Position numbers and translations under genes: made by a program | Origin: Flavisolibacter longurius | GTDB lineage: Bacteria > Bacteroidota > Bacteroidia > Chitinophagales > Chitinophagaceae | Length of the DNA stretch: 64,000 bases | Assembly: GCA_014163555.1 (NCBI GenBank) | Contig: JACJGO010000010.1 | Span: 1-64,000, forward strand | Direction of reading: 5' to 3' | Shown: in pieces, positions 1 through 8,330 of the stretch | Layout: each line of letters begins with the position of its first letter | Numbering within the stretch: the stretch's first letter is position 1 | Notes under the pieces: model-generated | Seen by the model: the letters and a program-made list of their open reading frames with translations, nothing else | Databases searched by the model: none | What the model was told of the DNA's origin: nothing

Positions 1-58
1 CTTCAAAGTCAAGCCTTGCAAGTGAGGTCAAGTCGTTTTAATATGTGGGCTAACAGTA

Positions 59-167
59 GTATTTACGCTAATATACGCTCCCTTTTCATGCGCGTTAATT
101 TTTTCTTCTGCCTCATTGTCAACGCTTAGAAAAAATAAACGCGACAAACGGCCACCCGCGTAAATAC
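59..167. repeat. 10-base inverted repeat beyond the recombinase gene
   Basis: GTATTTACGC at 59-68 and its exact reverse complement GCGTAAATAC at 158-167 face each other across about 90 bases, directly after the stop codon of the tyrosine recombinase. The DNA between them carries further ACGC/GCGT words. This could be a recombinase or accessory-factor binding region at the end of a mobile unit. It could also be chance in AT-rich intergenic DNA; no attachment site can be proved from one window. Confidence 0.3.
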
Positions 168-170
168 AAT

Positions 171-1379
171 TTACTGCAAAGCTAAATCATCCAGGGGGCT
201 TATGATTTTCAGGAGATCTTTGTTACTGGTATGCAGGTAACGCAGGGTTGTTGAAATGCTGTTGTGCCCCAGCAGCTTCTGTATCATCGTAATATCCGTG
301 CCTTTTTCAATGAGGTGCGTGGCAAAGGAGTGCCGCAGCAGGTGAACGCTGCCGGGCTTCAAAACGCCGGCTCTTCTCTTGGCCGTCTGCACCACTTCCT
401 GCAGGCTACGTGTACTATAGGGAGTTCCTTTCTGCTGCCCTTCAAACAAATAACCATTTTTATCCGGTTTATACACCTTGGCATAGTCCCGTAACATAAC
501 CAGCAAAACCGGACTCAGGGGCACCAACCGGTCTTTTTTCCCTTTGGCCCGCTCCAAAAAAATACACATGCGTTCACTGTCAACATTACGGGTCCGAAGC
601 GCAACCACCTCGCTTACCCTGAGTCCCCCGCTATAGGCAAGCATGAGCATGGTTTTGTGCTTTTTATTTTTTACGCTGTTCAGAAGAGCTGTCACCTCTG
701 CCTGGCTGAGCACCCTGGGCAATTGCGCTGGCTTTTGCGGCCGGGGAATCTCCCAGAAGAATTTTTCCCGTTTTAAAACCTGCTCAAAATAAAACTTGAT
801 CGCATTGATCCGGCTATGGGCCGTGTTTTCCGAAATTCCCTCTTTCTGCAGGCAATAAGCCAGGTAGCGGCGCAGCTCATCCGTACCCAAGCTATCAACC
901 GGCTTTTGTTTCAACAGTCGCAAAAGCTGCAAAAACTCGCTGCGGTAGGTACGCACTGTGCTTTTGCTATACGCCTTTAATGTCAGTTCTTCCAGAAAGC
1001 GTTTCAGCGCCAGAAGATTTTCAGCACTAAGTTGCCAGGCAGGCGTTTGCCCAGGCAGTTTTCGGGAAAAAGGCCTGTTTTTATGGCCGCAATCTTTCCC
1101 CAAATCCTGTGGTGGTGCCAGTGTCTGTTTTATTTCATCACGCTTTGCCAGGTAGGCTTTGAGCTGTCGGTGGTCGATGGATGCCAGGGGCTGGAGCCCT
1201 GCCATTATCATCTCATACGACTCCTTTCCCCAGGGGGTGTACCATACTTTGTGGGTCTGGCTCCATTTTACACCAGGCAGCTTGCGGATGGCCCCATTGA
1301 TTTCACCGGTGGCGGGTGCTATAATTGCAATGGTTTCTTTTCCCCGGTGATAGAGCGGACGTAATACAACGGTCTCCAT
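171..1379 (-). CDS. Tyrosine-type site-specific recombinase/integrase
   Basis: A DNA strand-exchange enzyme of the XerC/XerD/phage-integrase fold, 402 residues from the ATG at 1379. An in-frame ATG 15 codons upstream is possible, but METVVLRPLYHRG looks like the natural N-terminus. An arm-binding domain of a kind common in Bacteroidota integrases fills the first 75 or so residues, a SAM-like core-binding domain lies around 120-210, and the catalytic domain follows. The catalytic set is complete: Arg in SGGLRVSE, His-x-x-Arg in HLLRHSFATHL, His in LGHNSISTT and the nucleophile Tyr in LRYLH. It should therefore be active. It stands alone with no excisionase or phage genes beside it. It could be a phage or island integrase, or one of the resident stand-alone recombinases of this phylum. 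Confidence 0.9.
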   Translation of the reverse strand: METVVLRPLYHRGKETIAIIAPATGEINGAIRKLPGVKWSQTHKVWYTPWGKESYEMIMAGLQPLASIDHRQLKAYLAKRDEIKQTLAPPQDLGKDCGHKNRPFSRKLPGQTPAWQLSAENLLALKRFLEELTLKAYSKSTVRTYRSEFLQLLRLLKQKPVDSLGTDELRRYLAYCLQKEGISENTAHSRINAIKFYFEQVLKREKFFWEIPRPQKPAQLPRVLSQAEVTALLNSVKNKKHKTMLMLAYSGGLRVSEVVALRTRNVDSERMCIFLERAKGKKDRLVPLSPVLLVMLRDYAKVYKPDKNGYLFEGQQKGTPYSTRSLQEVVQTAKRRAGVLKPGSVHLLRHSFATHLIEKGTDITMIQKLLGHNSISTTLRYLHTSNKDLLKIISPLDDLALQ

Positions 1380-1509
1380 ATGCAGTATGGTTTTGGCAGT
1401 AGCAATATACAAAAAAAGACCCATGCGTGAAACAGCCTGCGCATGCCTGTTACGATGCTTTTGGGCGGCAAGGAAAAGCCCTTATGCCGGCAAGCGGCCA
1501 TCGGTTCAA

Positions 1510-1528
1510 TAATGGTCTTGTACCATTA
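1510..1528. other. Palindrome with a 5-base centre upstream of the recombinase
   Basis: TAATGGT-cttgt-ACCATTA is a perfect 7-base inverted repeat with a 5-base centre, about 130 bases upstream of the recombinase start. Short arms around a 5-8-base centre are the general shape of a tyrosine-recombinase crossover site. It could equally be an operator for the XRE regulator next door. The function is inferred from shape and position only. Confidence 0.3.
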
Positions 1529-1569
1529 GGTGGGGTAGCGTAGGGAATTGGCTAAATGCAAAATAAATA

Positions 1570-1600
1570 AAGCCGCCAAAGGATGGTCCCCTGACGGCTT
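1570..1600 (-). terminator. Rho-independent terminator of the XRE gene
   Basis: AAGCCG at 1570-1575 pairs with CGGCTT at 1595-1600, with further CA/TG pairing inside. On the minus strand the hairpin is followed by a T-rich tract. It lies 21 bases after the stop of the XRE regulator. The plus-strand side also ends in a T-run, so it may work both ways. Confidence 0.6.
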
Positions 1601-1620
1601 TTTCTGTAGACTGATTACTT

Positions 1621-2088
1621 CTATTTTAGCCCGGATAACAAGCGTTCCAGTTTTTCAATCATGTCATTCTTATCCTTCAGCATACGTTCGTACAAGTCTA
1701 TTTTCTCGTTGTTCAGCTTTTTGATCTCTTCCAGCGCTTCCAGCCACTTGTCAGTTGTATTAAAATTAAATGTCGGATTGAAGTTGTTGTTCGCAATTGA
1801 GGTATCATGAAGTGTGCTTGAAATAATATTGATGGCACTGTCTTCATCGAGGTCGGTTAATGCTTCCACTGGTATTTTGAGTGCATGGGCTAACTGTTCT
1901 AAGATAGCGGGCTCTATTTCTTCTTTACTTTCCAGTAATGACACCTTCTTTTGATTCCAGTCATCGCCTAATTCCCAGGCCAGGCCTTCCTGCTTCAGGC
2001 CACGCATCTCGCGAAAGCGTTTTACATTTCTTCCCTGGTGAATACTCTTTTCTCGCGTTGCGGTCATGGCCATGGTTTTAGCCTTCAA
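1621..2088 (-). CDS. XRE-family helix-turn-helix regulator with C-terminal coiled coil
   Basis: A 155-residue DNA-binding protein. The Cro/CI-type helix-turn-helix spans about residues 20-75 (NVKRFREMRGLKQEGLAWEL, then KKVSLLESKE). A short Asn/Phe-rich linker follows. The C-terminal 45 residues form a charged heptad-like helix (LEALEEIKKLNN, then DMIEKLERLL), probably for dimerisation. It carries no ligand-binding domain. It ends before a terminator and is transcribed alone towards the recombinase, so it may control that gene or itself. Start: the ATG at 2088; an ATG five codons later is also possible. Confidence 0.8.
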   Translation of the reverse strand: MKAKTMAMTATREKSIHQGRNVKRFREMRGLKQEGLAWELGDDWNQKKVSLLESKEEIEPAILEQLAHALKIPVEALTDLDEDSAINIISSTLHDTSIANNNFNPTFNFNTTDKWLEALEEIKKLNNEKIDLYERMLKDKNDMIEKLERLLSGLK

Positions 2089-2199
2089 AATAAATCATTT
2101 TTTAGAAAGGCATAGGGGATAAAATACCGGGTAAAAAGGATAAAATAGAACGAAGGAGAATAGCCTGGTAGCAGCATCTGTTTTTCCCTTACACCCAGG

Positions 2200-2544
2200 A
2201 TGGCAAAAAAGCGATCCTTGCGCAGGCGTATGATCCGCAGCGGAATGACCACCTGTTTTTACTGCGGCCTCTCCTTTACCACCGGTATTCTCTCCGCGGG
2301 CACACCGGGTGCAGCCAGGGCCCGCCGCTTTGCAAGGCTGACCCTGGAACACCTGCAGGCCGTTGCCTGTAAGGGTGCCACAACGGCTGAGAACTGTGTG
2401 TTGGCCCACGCCTGGTGCAACACCACAGCGGCCGATAAACTAGTGGCGGAAAAGCTGCAGCTAAAAGCCCTGCTTTCCGTCAATAGCGGCATCCCGCCTT
2501 GGTGGCCGGTGATGGAGAAAATAATCCAAAAACAAAAAGGATGA
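2200..2544 (+). CDS. HNH-endonuclease-like small protein
   Basis: A 114-residue basic protein. An early CxxC pair (CFYCG, about residues 19-22) is followed by LTLEHLQAVACKG and ENCVLAHAWCN. The His of LEHL, the Asn of ENC and the His of AHAW fit the H-N-H metal-binding nuclease core. HNH proteins nick or cut DNA and are often carried by mobile DNA or defence loci. The stop codon shares an ATGA with the start of the next gene, which suggests translational coupling. Target unknown; the family call rests on motif order only. Confidence 0.65.
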   Translation: MAKKRSLRRRMIRSGMTTCFYCGLSFTTGILSAGTPGAARARRFARLTLEHLQAVACKGATTAENCVLAHAWCNTTAADKLVAEKLQLKALLSVNSGIPPWWPVMEKIIQKQKG

Positions 2545-2870
2545 CAATCAAAGGGGCACAGGAGCAGCCGGCGCTTTTCCGCGGACAGCAACGGGAACAC
2601 CCAGGGGCTACTAAAGGGCTATGGGTTTTTCTCTGCAGCAAAGGCACTGATCCCGATCCGCCATCCGTTGACCTAACGGAGCGGAACACTACCCTGTATA
2701 ATCGCTATGGGGATGGCCCCTATTGGGAGGCGATCGCCAAAAGCTTCCACCTCGCAAAGGAAAGGCTAAATAGAAGGTTGTTCTGCCGGCGGGTGACGAT
2801 AAAGAAGGATAAAAGGGCAAAGAAGGAAGCCGGTGAAGCAGTGTCAACCCGGGAATTTGCTTCTGGCTAG
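2541..2870 (+). CDS. Hypothetical basic protein coupled to the HNH gene
   Basis: A 109-residue reading frame whose ATG overlaps the stop of the HNH-like gene (ATGA at 2541-2544). I do not recognise it. It contains TLYNRYGDGPYWEAIAKS, an aromatic segment, then a very basic tail (KERLNRRLFCRRVTIKKD and more Lys/Arg) that could bind nucleic acid. The last 182 bases overlap, in the opposite direction, the 3' end of the minus-strand gene at 2689-3312. In that overlap this frame looks the more protein-like of the two. It is supported mainly by the coupling. Confidence 0.45.
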   Translation: MTIKGAQEQPALFRGQQREHPGATKGLWVFLCSKGTDPDPPSVDLTERNTTLYNRYGDGPYWEAIAKSFHLAKERLNRRLFCRRVTIKKDKRAKKEAGEAVSTREFASG

Positions 2871-3312
2871 AACCCGCCGTTGCCGGGGCAAATAGGCACC
2901 CTGCATGGGAGCGTGTATACGGTTTGGATGAACCGGTCTTCGTCTTAGCACTAACCTTCATCTTTTCTCTTTCAATTAGTCCGAAATCCACAAGGTAGTC
3001 CCGCAAGATTACTTCGGCTTCCCGGAGGCTTTTGCCTTCTTTTAGCAACAGAATGCTTTTTCCTTTCAAAAAGCAAAACAGCGAATACACCCGCTTTTCT
3101 TTGCTGATGCTTCGGTACAGGACAGAAGCAAGCCGATTACCCGCCCCAAACCGCGAACAGCTTCTTCGGCTACCTGAAAAGGCACTGTCCTTTTGAAAAC
3201 GTTTTCCCGAAAGCGAGCTTTTGCGGCGCACAAAATAGCCTCCCTCCATCTCGTAAAAACAAAGATCATCAATGGTTCCCGTTAGCTTGACAGGGCCGGT
3301 CTGTTTTGCCAT
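2689..3312 (-). CDS. Bacteroidota-specific small protein of the MAKQxG type, extended C-terminus
   Basis: The first 110 or so residues match a pattern I know from many uncharacterised Bacteroidota proteins: MAKQTGPVKLTGTIDDLCFY, then EGGYFVRRKSSLSGKRFQKD and an FGAGNRLAS segment. Those proteins are usually about 130-150 residues and have no assigned function. Here the frame stays open to 207 residues. The final 60-70 residues are Pro/Ser/Arg-rich and coincide with the opposite-strand gene, so they are probably an out-of-frame extension created by a lost or distant stop codon. It is the rightmost gene of the accessory patch. Confidence 0.6.
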   Translation of the reverse strand: MAKQTGPVKLTGTIDDLCFYEMEGGYFVRRKSSLSGKRFQKDSAFSGSRRSCSRFGAGNRLASVLYRSISKEKRVYSLFCFLKGKSILLLKEGKSLREAEVILRDYLVDFGLIEREKMKVSAKTKTGSSKPYTRSHAGCLFAPATAGSSQKQIPGLTLLHRLPSLPFYPSLSSPAGRTTFYLAFPLRGGSFWRSPPNRGHPHSDYTG

Positions 3313-3905
3313 CCACCCAAAATAAACAGCGCCAACCGCATTGTCAACACCCCCATGCCTGCCATCTTGGCGGAATTAAAAAAAATCACAGGAAACAGCT
3401 GATTATAATGCCCGCATCAGCGTAGGATAATCCATAGATCACCTATAGATACTGGTAGGCTACCCCGTATTAACTGCGTGCTTTTAGATGAAAATACATT
3501 GGAGTATTACTTGAACTTGTTCAGAAACGAAGTACAATCCAAACAAAAGCAAACAGCGCGATAACATAGCATACCCAATAAAGATGTCTGGTTTTCAGCA
3601 GTTTTAAATTGCAATCGGTTACCCTACGGACATTGGTAAATTGCCATAGATAAGGAAGGCAGCTGAATAAGGCTATCGTATGTTTCCAGTTCTAGGATGC
3701 ATGGATAAAAAACAATGGACCGTCATTACATGTTTCGATTGGCCATTCTTTCAATACTAAATTCTCCACCTAATATTCAGCTAGCGCAAGCACCACGGGC
3801 ATGCAAATTATTTGATCCTTACATTTGGCGCTCTTTTTTTGCCGGGGCCAAACCTTCCCTTGCGCGGAAGAGCACCAACAGGCAATCCACCTTAATTACG
3901 TACAG
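3313..3905. other. Intergenic stretch without a convincing gene
   Basis: 593 bases between the small minus-strand gene and the acyltransferase. The only open frame over 60 codons (3715-3909, plus) has unlikely composition. I see no tRNA or strong terminator. Near the right end there is a promoter-like TACATTTG. The stretch may mark the edge of the accessory patch. Confidence 0.5.
3820..3827 (+). promoter_or_regulatory. Candidate -7 element for the acyltransferase gene
   Basis: TACATTTG fits the Bacteroidota -7 consensus TAnnTTTG exactly and lies about 78 bases before the ATG of the acyltransferase. No good -33 TTTG is seen at the right distance, so the call is tentative. Confidence 0.3.
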
Positions 3906-5021
3906 ATGACTGATACCAACCTGAAACCGGACCTTTTAAAAACAAAGCAGCATTTTGAAATCCTGGATGGGCTGCGAGGCGTGGCGGCACTGGCCATTGT
4001 GGTTTTCCATTTTATGGAATGGGTCTTTACGGACTTCAGTAAAAATTTTATAGGCCACGGTTTCCTGGCCGTTGATTTTTTCTTTTGCCTGTCCGGTTTT
4101 GTCATTGGCTATGCCTATGACGACCGTATCCGGCAGATGGGAACCGGCGAATTTTTTAAATCACGGCTCATTCGCCTGCAGCCACTGGTGGTGCTGGGCG
4201 CTGTGCTGGGACTCCTGGCATTTTTCCTCGATCCGTTTGCGCCGCCCATTGTTTACGATTGGACCCGCATTCTCCTGCTATTTGCCGCTTCGGTTTTTCT
4301 GATCCCGCTTCCGCTGATGGAGGACAGGGCCTTTAACCTTTTTGGACTGAATGCGCCGGCCTGGTCGCTTTTTTGGGAATATGTAGCCAATATTGTGTAT
4401 GCCCTGGTGCTGTACAAAGTGGGCCGCCGGTCCCTGCCGCTGCTGTTGTTGATTGCGGCTGCCGCACTTTGTTTTGTAAGCTACCGGGCGGGCAACCTGC
4501 TGGGCGGCTGGTCGAAGGATAATTTCCTGGATGGTGGCGCCCGGGTGGCCTACTCGTTTTTAGCAGGCCTTTTTCTTTACCGGTCCAATTGGATCATCCG
4601 GAACAGGCTTGGTTTCCCGGGACTGGCGGTTCTGCTAACGCTGGCTTTCCTGATGCCCTGGACTAAATGGAACTGGCTCACAGAAGCCCTGGTAGTGCTG
4701 TTTTATTTTCCCCTGCTGGTGTCCCTGGGTGCCGGTTCCAGCCTGTCGCCGCAATGGAAAACCCTCTGCCGTTTTTCGGGCAATATCTCCTACCCGCTTT
4801 ACATGACGCACTATGCGGCCATCTGGATCTTTGGCAATTATTTTACCACGCAAAAACCGGCATCCGGAGAGCTCACCCTTGTTATTGTTGGCGGCGTGAT
4901 CTTCCTGGTGCTGGTGGCCTACCTGGCGATGGTGCTCTATGATATTCCGGTGCGGAAATATTTAGGTAGAAAAAGACGGCAAGGCCTGTTGAATACCGAT
5001 GGCAACAAGGCTGGTTTGTAG
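3906..5021 (+). CDS. Acyltransferase-3 family membrane protein (OafA/YrhL-like)
   Basis: An integral membrane O-acyltransferase, 371 residues, that would add acetyl or similar groups to a cell-surface sugar. The family hallmark is at the N-terminus: ILDGLRGVAALAIVVFHF, with the catalytic-type His in VFHF. FFFCLSGFVIGYAY and an Arg-containing loop (FFKSRLIRLQP) follow. About ten hydrophobic segments fill the rest, and the protein ends in a short basic tail. The ATG at 3906 (MTDTNLKP) was chosen because residues upstream of it in the open frame lack conservation and composition. There is no glycan cluster around it, so the substrate cannot be told. Confidence 0.85.
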   Translation: MTDTNLKPDLLKTKQHFEILDGLRGVAALAIVVFHFMEWVFTDFSKNFIGHGFLAVDFFFCLSGFVIGYAYDDRIRQMGTGEFFKSRLIRLQPLVVLGAVLGLLAFFLDPFAPPIVYDWTRILLLFAASVFLIPLPLMEDRAFNLFGLNAPAWSLFWEYVANIVYALVLYKVGRRSLPLLLLIAAAALCFVSYRAGNLLGGWSKDNFLDGGARVAYSFLAGLFLYRSNWIIRNRLGFPGLAVLLTLAFLMPWTKWNWLTEALVVLFYFPLLVSLGAGSSLSPQWKTLCRFSGNISYPLYMTHYAAIWIFGNYFTTQKPASGELTLVIVGGVIFLVLVAYLAMVLYDIPVRKYLGRKRRQGLLNTDGNKAGL

Positions 5022-5108
5022 ATGGGCAAACTTGCGATCTAAGATTACATTCGTTACCCAACCGATTGAAAGGTCTGCAGGGGAATTGCTCTTACTCTCT
5101 TATAAAAA

Positions 5109-5872
5109 TCACATTGCTGTATAGCCACCATCCACTGCTATAACGGCTCCGGTTACATACGATGCATCATCGGAAGCCAGCCATAAATGGGCCTTTGCCA
5201 CTTCGTCTGCTTTGGCAAATCGTCCCAGCATGCTGAGTTGATTGGCATAAGATACCGGCTCCAGTCCAAACTGCTCCAGTGCACCGCGTAACATAGGTGT
5301 GTCGATGGCGCCCGGCGCTACGGAGTTGATGCGGATTTGTTGCGGCGAATAATCCATGGCTGCGCTTTTGGTTTAACCAATAACAGCGTGTTTGGCGGCG
5401 ATATAAGCCGGGGTTCGGGGCTGTGGCCGGATGCCACTAACGGAAGATGTGTTGATGATGGACCCGCCACCACCCTGGGCAACCATCTGCCGGATTTCGT
5501 ATTTCATGCAGAGTGCAACGCCTTTCAGGTCGATGGACAGCAAGCGGTCCCAATAGGCTTCGTCAAAATCGGCAAGCGGCTTATCATCCGGTGTAATGGC
5601 AGCATTGTTGAGCGCCACATCAAGCCTGCCAAACCTTTCCACCGCAACCTTACCATGTTTTGAACATCGTCTGATTTGGAAACATCGGTTTTTACAAAAG
5701 CGCATTGTCCGCCTGCTGCTGTTATTTTTTGGGTCTGCTCCTTCCCTTTTTCTTCATTAAAAGCGGCAATCACGACCATGGCCCCTTCTTTGGCAAAAAG
5801 TTCGGCCATTGCTGCCCCCATTCCCATAGCGCCACCGGTAATGATGGCAACTTTGTTTTGTAAACGTCCCAT
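5109..5872 (-). pseudogene. Short-chain dehydrogenase/reductase, broken by a frameshift and an in-frame stop
   Basis: A classical SDR split over two frames. The N-terminal part (from 5872) has the cofactor motif GGAMGMGAAMA. Near 5645-5655 one base is missing: the reading moves from VQNMVRLRW to the expected VAVERFGRLDVALNNAA. The middle part carries LNNAA and the active-site YIAAKHAVIG. There the next codon is TAA (complement of 5373-5375) where Leu is expected. The same frame then continues TKSAAMDYSPQQIRINSVAPG to a normal SDR end (VTGAVIAVDGGYTAM). Total length of 764 bases is one short of a 254-residue gene. Two independent lesions argue for decay, though sequencing error cannot be excluded. 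The substrate is unknown. Confidence 0.85.
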
Positions 5873-6417
5873 AGTTGCTATTTTGATTTGGTAAAATCAG
5901 CGTTCGGGGTTTTCAGAGGTGGGGTTCTCTTATGCCTGGCAAGACTTTGTTTTACCATCGGGCCCTCTTAAAGTTACGATAAGCAAGGAAATCCCTGCCC
6001 GGAAGATTCTGTCTGGAACAAGGGTGTGAAAGCCTGTCACTGGCCTATACCATTCGGAAATAAGCGGACGTAGTAACCGGTAAACAATGATTGTTTCAAC
6101 TCAAACTTTGTTTATTCCGTAATACGTTTCTTGAATCAACCTGCTTTCATCTTTCTATTTGTACGGCCTTTTTTAATTCCGTGTTAGCTGTGGGAAAGGA
6201 GTAAGCATTGCCTTTGAAACGTTGAAGGATTTTGCATGCACCATGCGTTTATGTTTTTCCTCCATGCAGGATGTAACAGAAATGATCACCTGTTTCTGCC
6301 TGCGCAAAAAAGAATACCCAATGCTGTTGTTAAAACCAGTGATGAAAATGAGATGAAACAAATGCAGGTAAGGGGCACCCTGCCGTTCACCTAAAAAGAG
6401 TCTGTATGCTTTAGCCC
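5873..6417. other. Intergenic stretch without a convincing gene
   Basis: 545 bases between the broken SDR gene and the HAD phosphatase gene. Short frames on both strands around 6175-6361 have weak protein character and no recognisable start. No hairpin terminator or RNA gene was found. Confidence 0.45.
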
Positions 6418-7038
6418 CTATAGTTGGTCCACCCGGATCCAGGCCATGCCGGCACTGATGGCGGCCTGCACGCCCGGGTCGCCGTCTTCAAACACCATGC
6501 ACTCTTCGGGCTTTACACCCAGTTTTTCGGCGGCGGCCAGAAAAGGATCGGGATAGGGTTTACCACGGACTGTTTCGCCGGCACAAACCAGTACGTCCAG
6601 GTCTTTGTCCACACCAATCACTCTCAGGGTTTGGCTTACCGTACTGCGGCTTCCGCCCGAAACCACCCCTATTTTCATTTTTCCCACGTGGGCTTTCAGG
6701 TGTGCCACCACAAAGGGAATGGGCAGGGTGCTTTCGATAAACTCCTGCACAAAGATGGCCGACTTCTGTTTTGAAAATTTCGTATAATCAAATTGCGTTT
6801 GGTAGCGTTTGGCAATTTCCTCTGCCACCAGTACCGTGGGCCAGCCCGCCAGTTCGTCTATGATGGCATCGTTAAGGGTAATGTTGTACAGGGCTGCCGC
6901 TTTTACAAAAGCAGCCTTGTGCGAATGCATGTTATCGGCGAGTGTGCCGTCGCAGTCGTACAAAAAAGCTTTGTACTGGCCCTCCGTCAGGGCTGTCAGT
7001 TTCTCCAGTTTCTGGAGGTCGGTCTTCGTCATCGTCAT
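6418..7038 (-). CDS. HAD-superfamily sugar-phosphate phosphatase/phosphoglucomutase-like
   Basis: A 206-residue haloacid-dehalogenase-fold hydrolase. Motif I is YDCDGTLADN (nucleophile and acid Asp), motif II Ser sits in GVVSGGSRS, the Lys is in GKPYPDPF and motif III is VFEDGDPGVQAA. An alpha-helical cap lies between motifs I and II, as in beta-phosphoglucomutase and small-sugar phosphatases. It should be cytoplasmic and act on a phosphorylated metabolite. ATG 7038 was preferred over the upstream 7065, which adds a Pro/Arg/Ala tail unlike the family. It is divergent from the GntR regulator across 250 bases, so the two may share control. Confidence 0.8.
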   Translation of the reverse strand: MTMTKTDLQKLEKLTALTEGQYKAFLYDCDGTLADNMHSHKAAFVKAAALYNITLNDAIIDELAGWPTVLVAEEIAKRYQTQFDYTKFSKQKSAIFVQEFIESTLPIPFVVAHLKAHVGKMKIGVVSGGSRSTVSQTLRVIGVDKDLDVLVCAGETVRGKPYPDPFLAAAEKLGVKPEECMVFEDGDPGVQAAISAGMAWIRVDQL

Positions 7039-7114
7039 AGCATTTGCCGCTTTTCGGGGCGGCAATATAGGGCAGAAATTTTTATCGGCTGTGATGGGGT
7101 GGTTGGGAGGATAG

Positions 7115-7142
7115 TTATTGATTATTGGTTATTGATTATTGG
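7115..7142. repeat. Two perfect tandem copies of a 14-mer
   Basis: TTATTGATTATTGG occurs twice head-to-tail at 7115-7128 and 7129-7142, between the HAD and GntR genes. The unit itself is built of TTATTG/ATTATTGG words. It may be slippage-prone spacer DNA or a repeated binding site. Confidence 0.75.
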
Positions 7143-7162
7143 TGACAGTTTTAAATTTTCAG

Positions 7163-7183
7163 TTTTGCGTTGCAACGGCAAAA
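7163..7183. promoter_or_regulatory. Near-perfect palindrome, candidate operator
   Basis: TTTTGC-GTTGCAAC-g-GCAAAA is a 21-base near-palindrome around the perfect core CGTTGCAACG. It lies about 110 bases before the GntR start and 125 bases before the HAD start. A dimeric regulator, perhaps the GntR protein itself, could bind here. No second copy was seen in the window. Confidence 0.35.
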
Positions 7184-7290
7184 TCTAAATATCTTTTACA
7201 ACGATACAAACAACGACAAACCACAAACCCTAAACCGCAAACCAAAAAGAAATATATTTACCCGGCGAGGAACAACGCACGAACACCACC

Positions 7291-8322
7291 ATGAAATCGT
7301 CACCATTTTACAAGCTGATTTATTTTGATGAATTTTCGGTAACACCCAAGTACCAGCAACTGGCCAACTCCATTATCAAAGCCATTGAAGATGGAAAACT
7401 GCAGGTAGATGACATGCTGCCGTCCATCAACGAACTGAGTTTTGAATTCGAGATTTGTCGCGATACCGCGGAGAAAGGCTACAAATTCCTGAAAAACCAG
7501 GGCATCATCGGCTCCGTGCCGGGCAAGGGTTATTTCATCAAAAATGTGGATGTCGACCGTACGCAGAAGATCTTTCTGATGTTCAACAAACTGAGCCCGC
7601 ACAAAAAGATCATTTACGATTCGTTTGTGAGTACGCTGGGCGATAAAGCGGCCATCGACTTTTACGTGTACAACAACGACCTGCAGCTATTTCGCAAACT
7701 GCTGGAAAACAGCAAAACTGATTACCACTACTTTGTGATCCTGCCCCATTTTATCGAGGGCGGCGAAACGGCCCACAAGATCATCAATACCATTCCAAAG
7801 GAAAAGCTGGTGCTGCTCGACAAGATCATTCCCGGCGTAACCGGTGATTTCAGCGCCGTATACGAAAACTTTGAAGAAGATATATTTTCTGCACTGGTAG
7901 AAGCGTTGCCGCAGTTGCAGAAATACCATACCATCAAGATCATTTTCCCCGAGAACAGCTACTACCCCGAGGAGATCGTAAAAGGCTTTATTTCGTTTTG
8001 CCAGGAATATACCTTCAACTACGGCGTGGTGCACAACATGGCCGATGAACCCATCAACCGCGGCGAGGTGTTCATCAACCTGATGGACAACGACCTCGTA
8101 GTGCTGATTGAACGCATCATAGAGACCGGGTTGAAAGTGGGCGATGAAGTGGGTGTGATCTCGTACAACGAAACCCCGCTGAAAAAGATCATCCTGAACG
8201 GCATTACCACCATCTCCACCGATTTTGAAGCCATGGGTGTGGAGTCGGCCAAGATCATCCAGGAAGGCGCCGCTAGGCATGTGCACATTCCTTTCCGGCT
8301 GAACCTGCGTTCGTCATTGTAA
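7291..8322 (+). CDS. GntR-family regulator with a periplasmic-binding-like sensor domain
   Basis: A 343-residue transcription factor. A winged helix of the GntR type fills residues 10-80 (KYQQLANSIIKAIEDGKL, then DMLPSINELSFEFEICRDTA and GIIGSVPGKGYFI). The rest is a LacI/periplasmic-binding-like domain (IIFPENSYYPEEIVKGF; EVGVISYNETPLKKIILNG) that would bind a small sugar or acid. This arrangement is common among Bacteroidota regulators of deoxy-sugar and other sugar pathways. It points at the convergent lutABC operon 8 bases away, and lactate is an end product of lactaldehyde-forming sugar breakdown. That makes a role in this pathway reasonable but unproved. Confidence 0.85.
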   Translation: MKSSPFYKLIYFDEFSVTPKYQQLANSIIKAIEDGKLQVDDMLPSINELSFEFEICRDTAEKGYKFLKNQGIIGSVPGKGYFIKNVDVDRTQKIFLMFNKLSPHKKIIYDSFVSTLGDKAAIDFYVYNNDLQLFRKLLENSKTDYHYFVILPHFIEGGETAHKIINTIPKEKLVLLDKIIPGVTGDFSAVYENFEEDIFSALVEALPQLQKYHTIKIIFPENSYYPEEIVKGFISFCQEYTFNYGVVHNMADEPINRGEVFINLMDNDLVVLIERIIETGLKVGDEVGVISYNETPLKKIILNGITTISTDFEAMGVESAKIIQEGAARHVHIPFRLNLRSSL

Positions 8323-8330
8323 AGCCTTGC

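Noticed and set aside
1319-1501. 60-residue minus-strand frame before the recombinase
   Set aside because: Out-of-frame overlap with the recombinase N-terminus.
3715-3909. 64-residue plus-strand frame before the acyltransferase
   Set aside because: Overlaps the start of the acyltransferase in another frame and has unlikely composition.
5109-5705. Three separate short dehydrogenase-like frames
   Set aside because: They join into one SDR gene broken by a frameshift and an in-frame TAA, so they are listed as one pseudogene.
6173-6361. 62-residue minus-strand frame
   Set aside because: Composition is unlike its neighbours, no family, no promoter.
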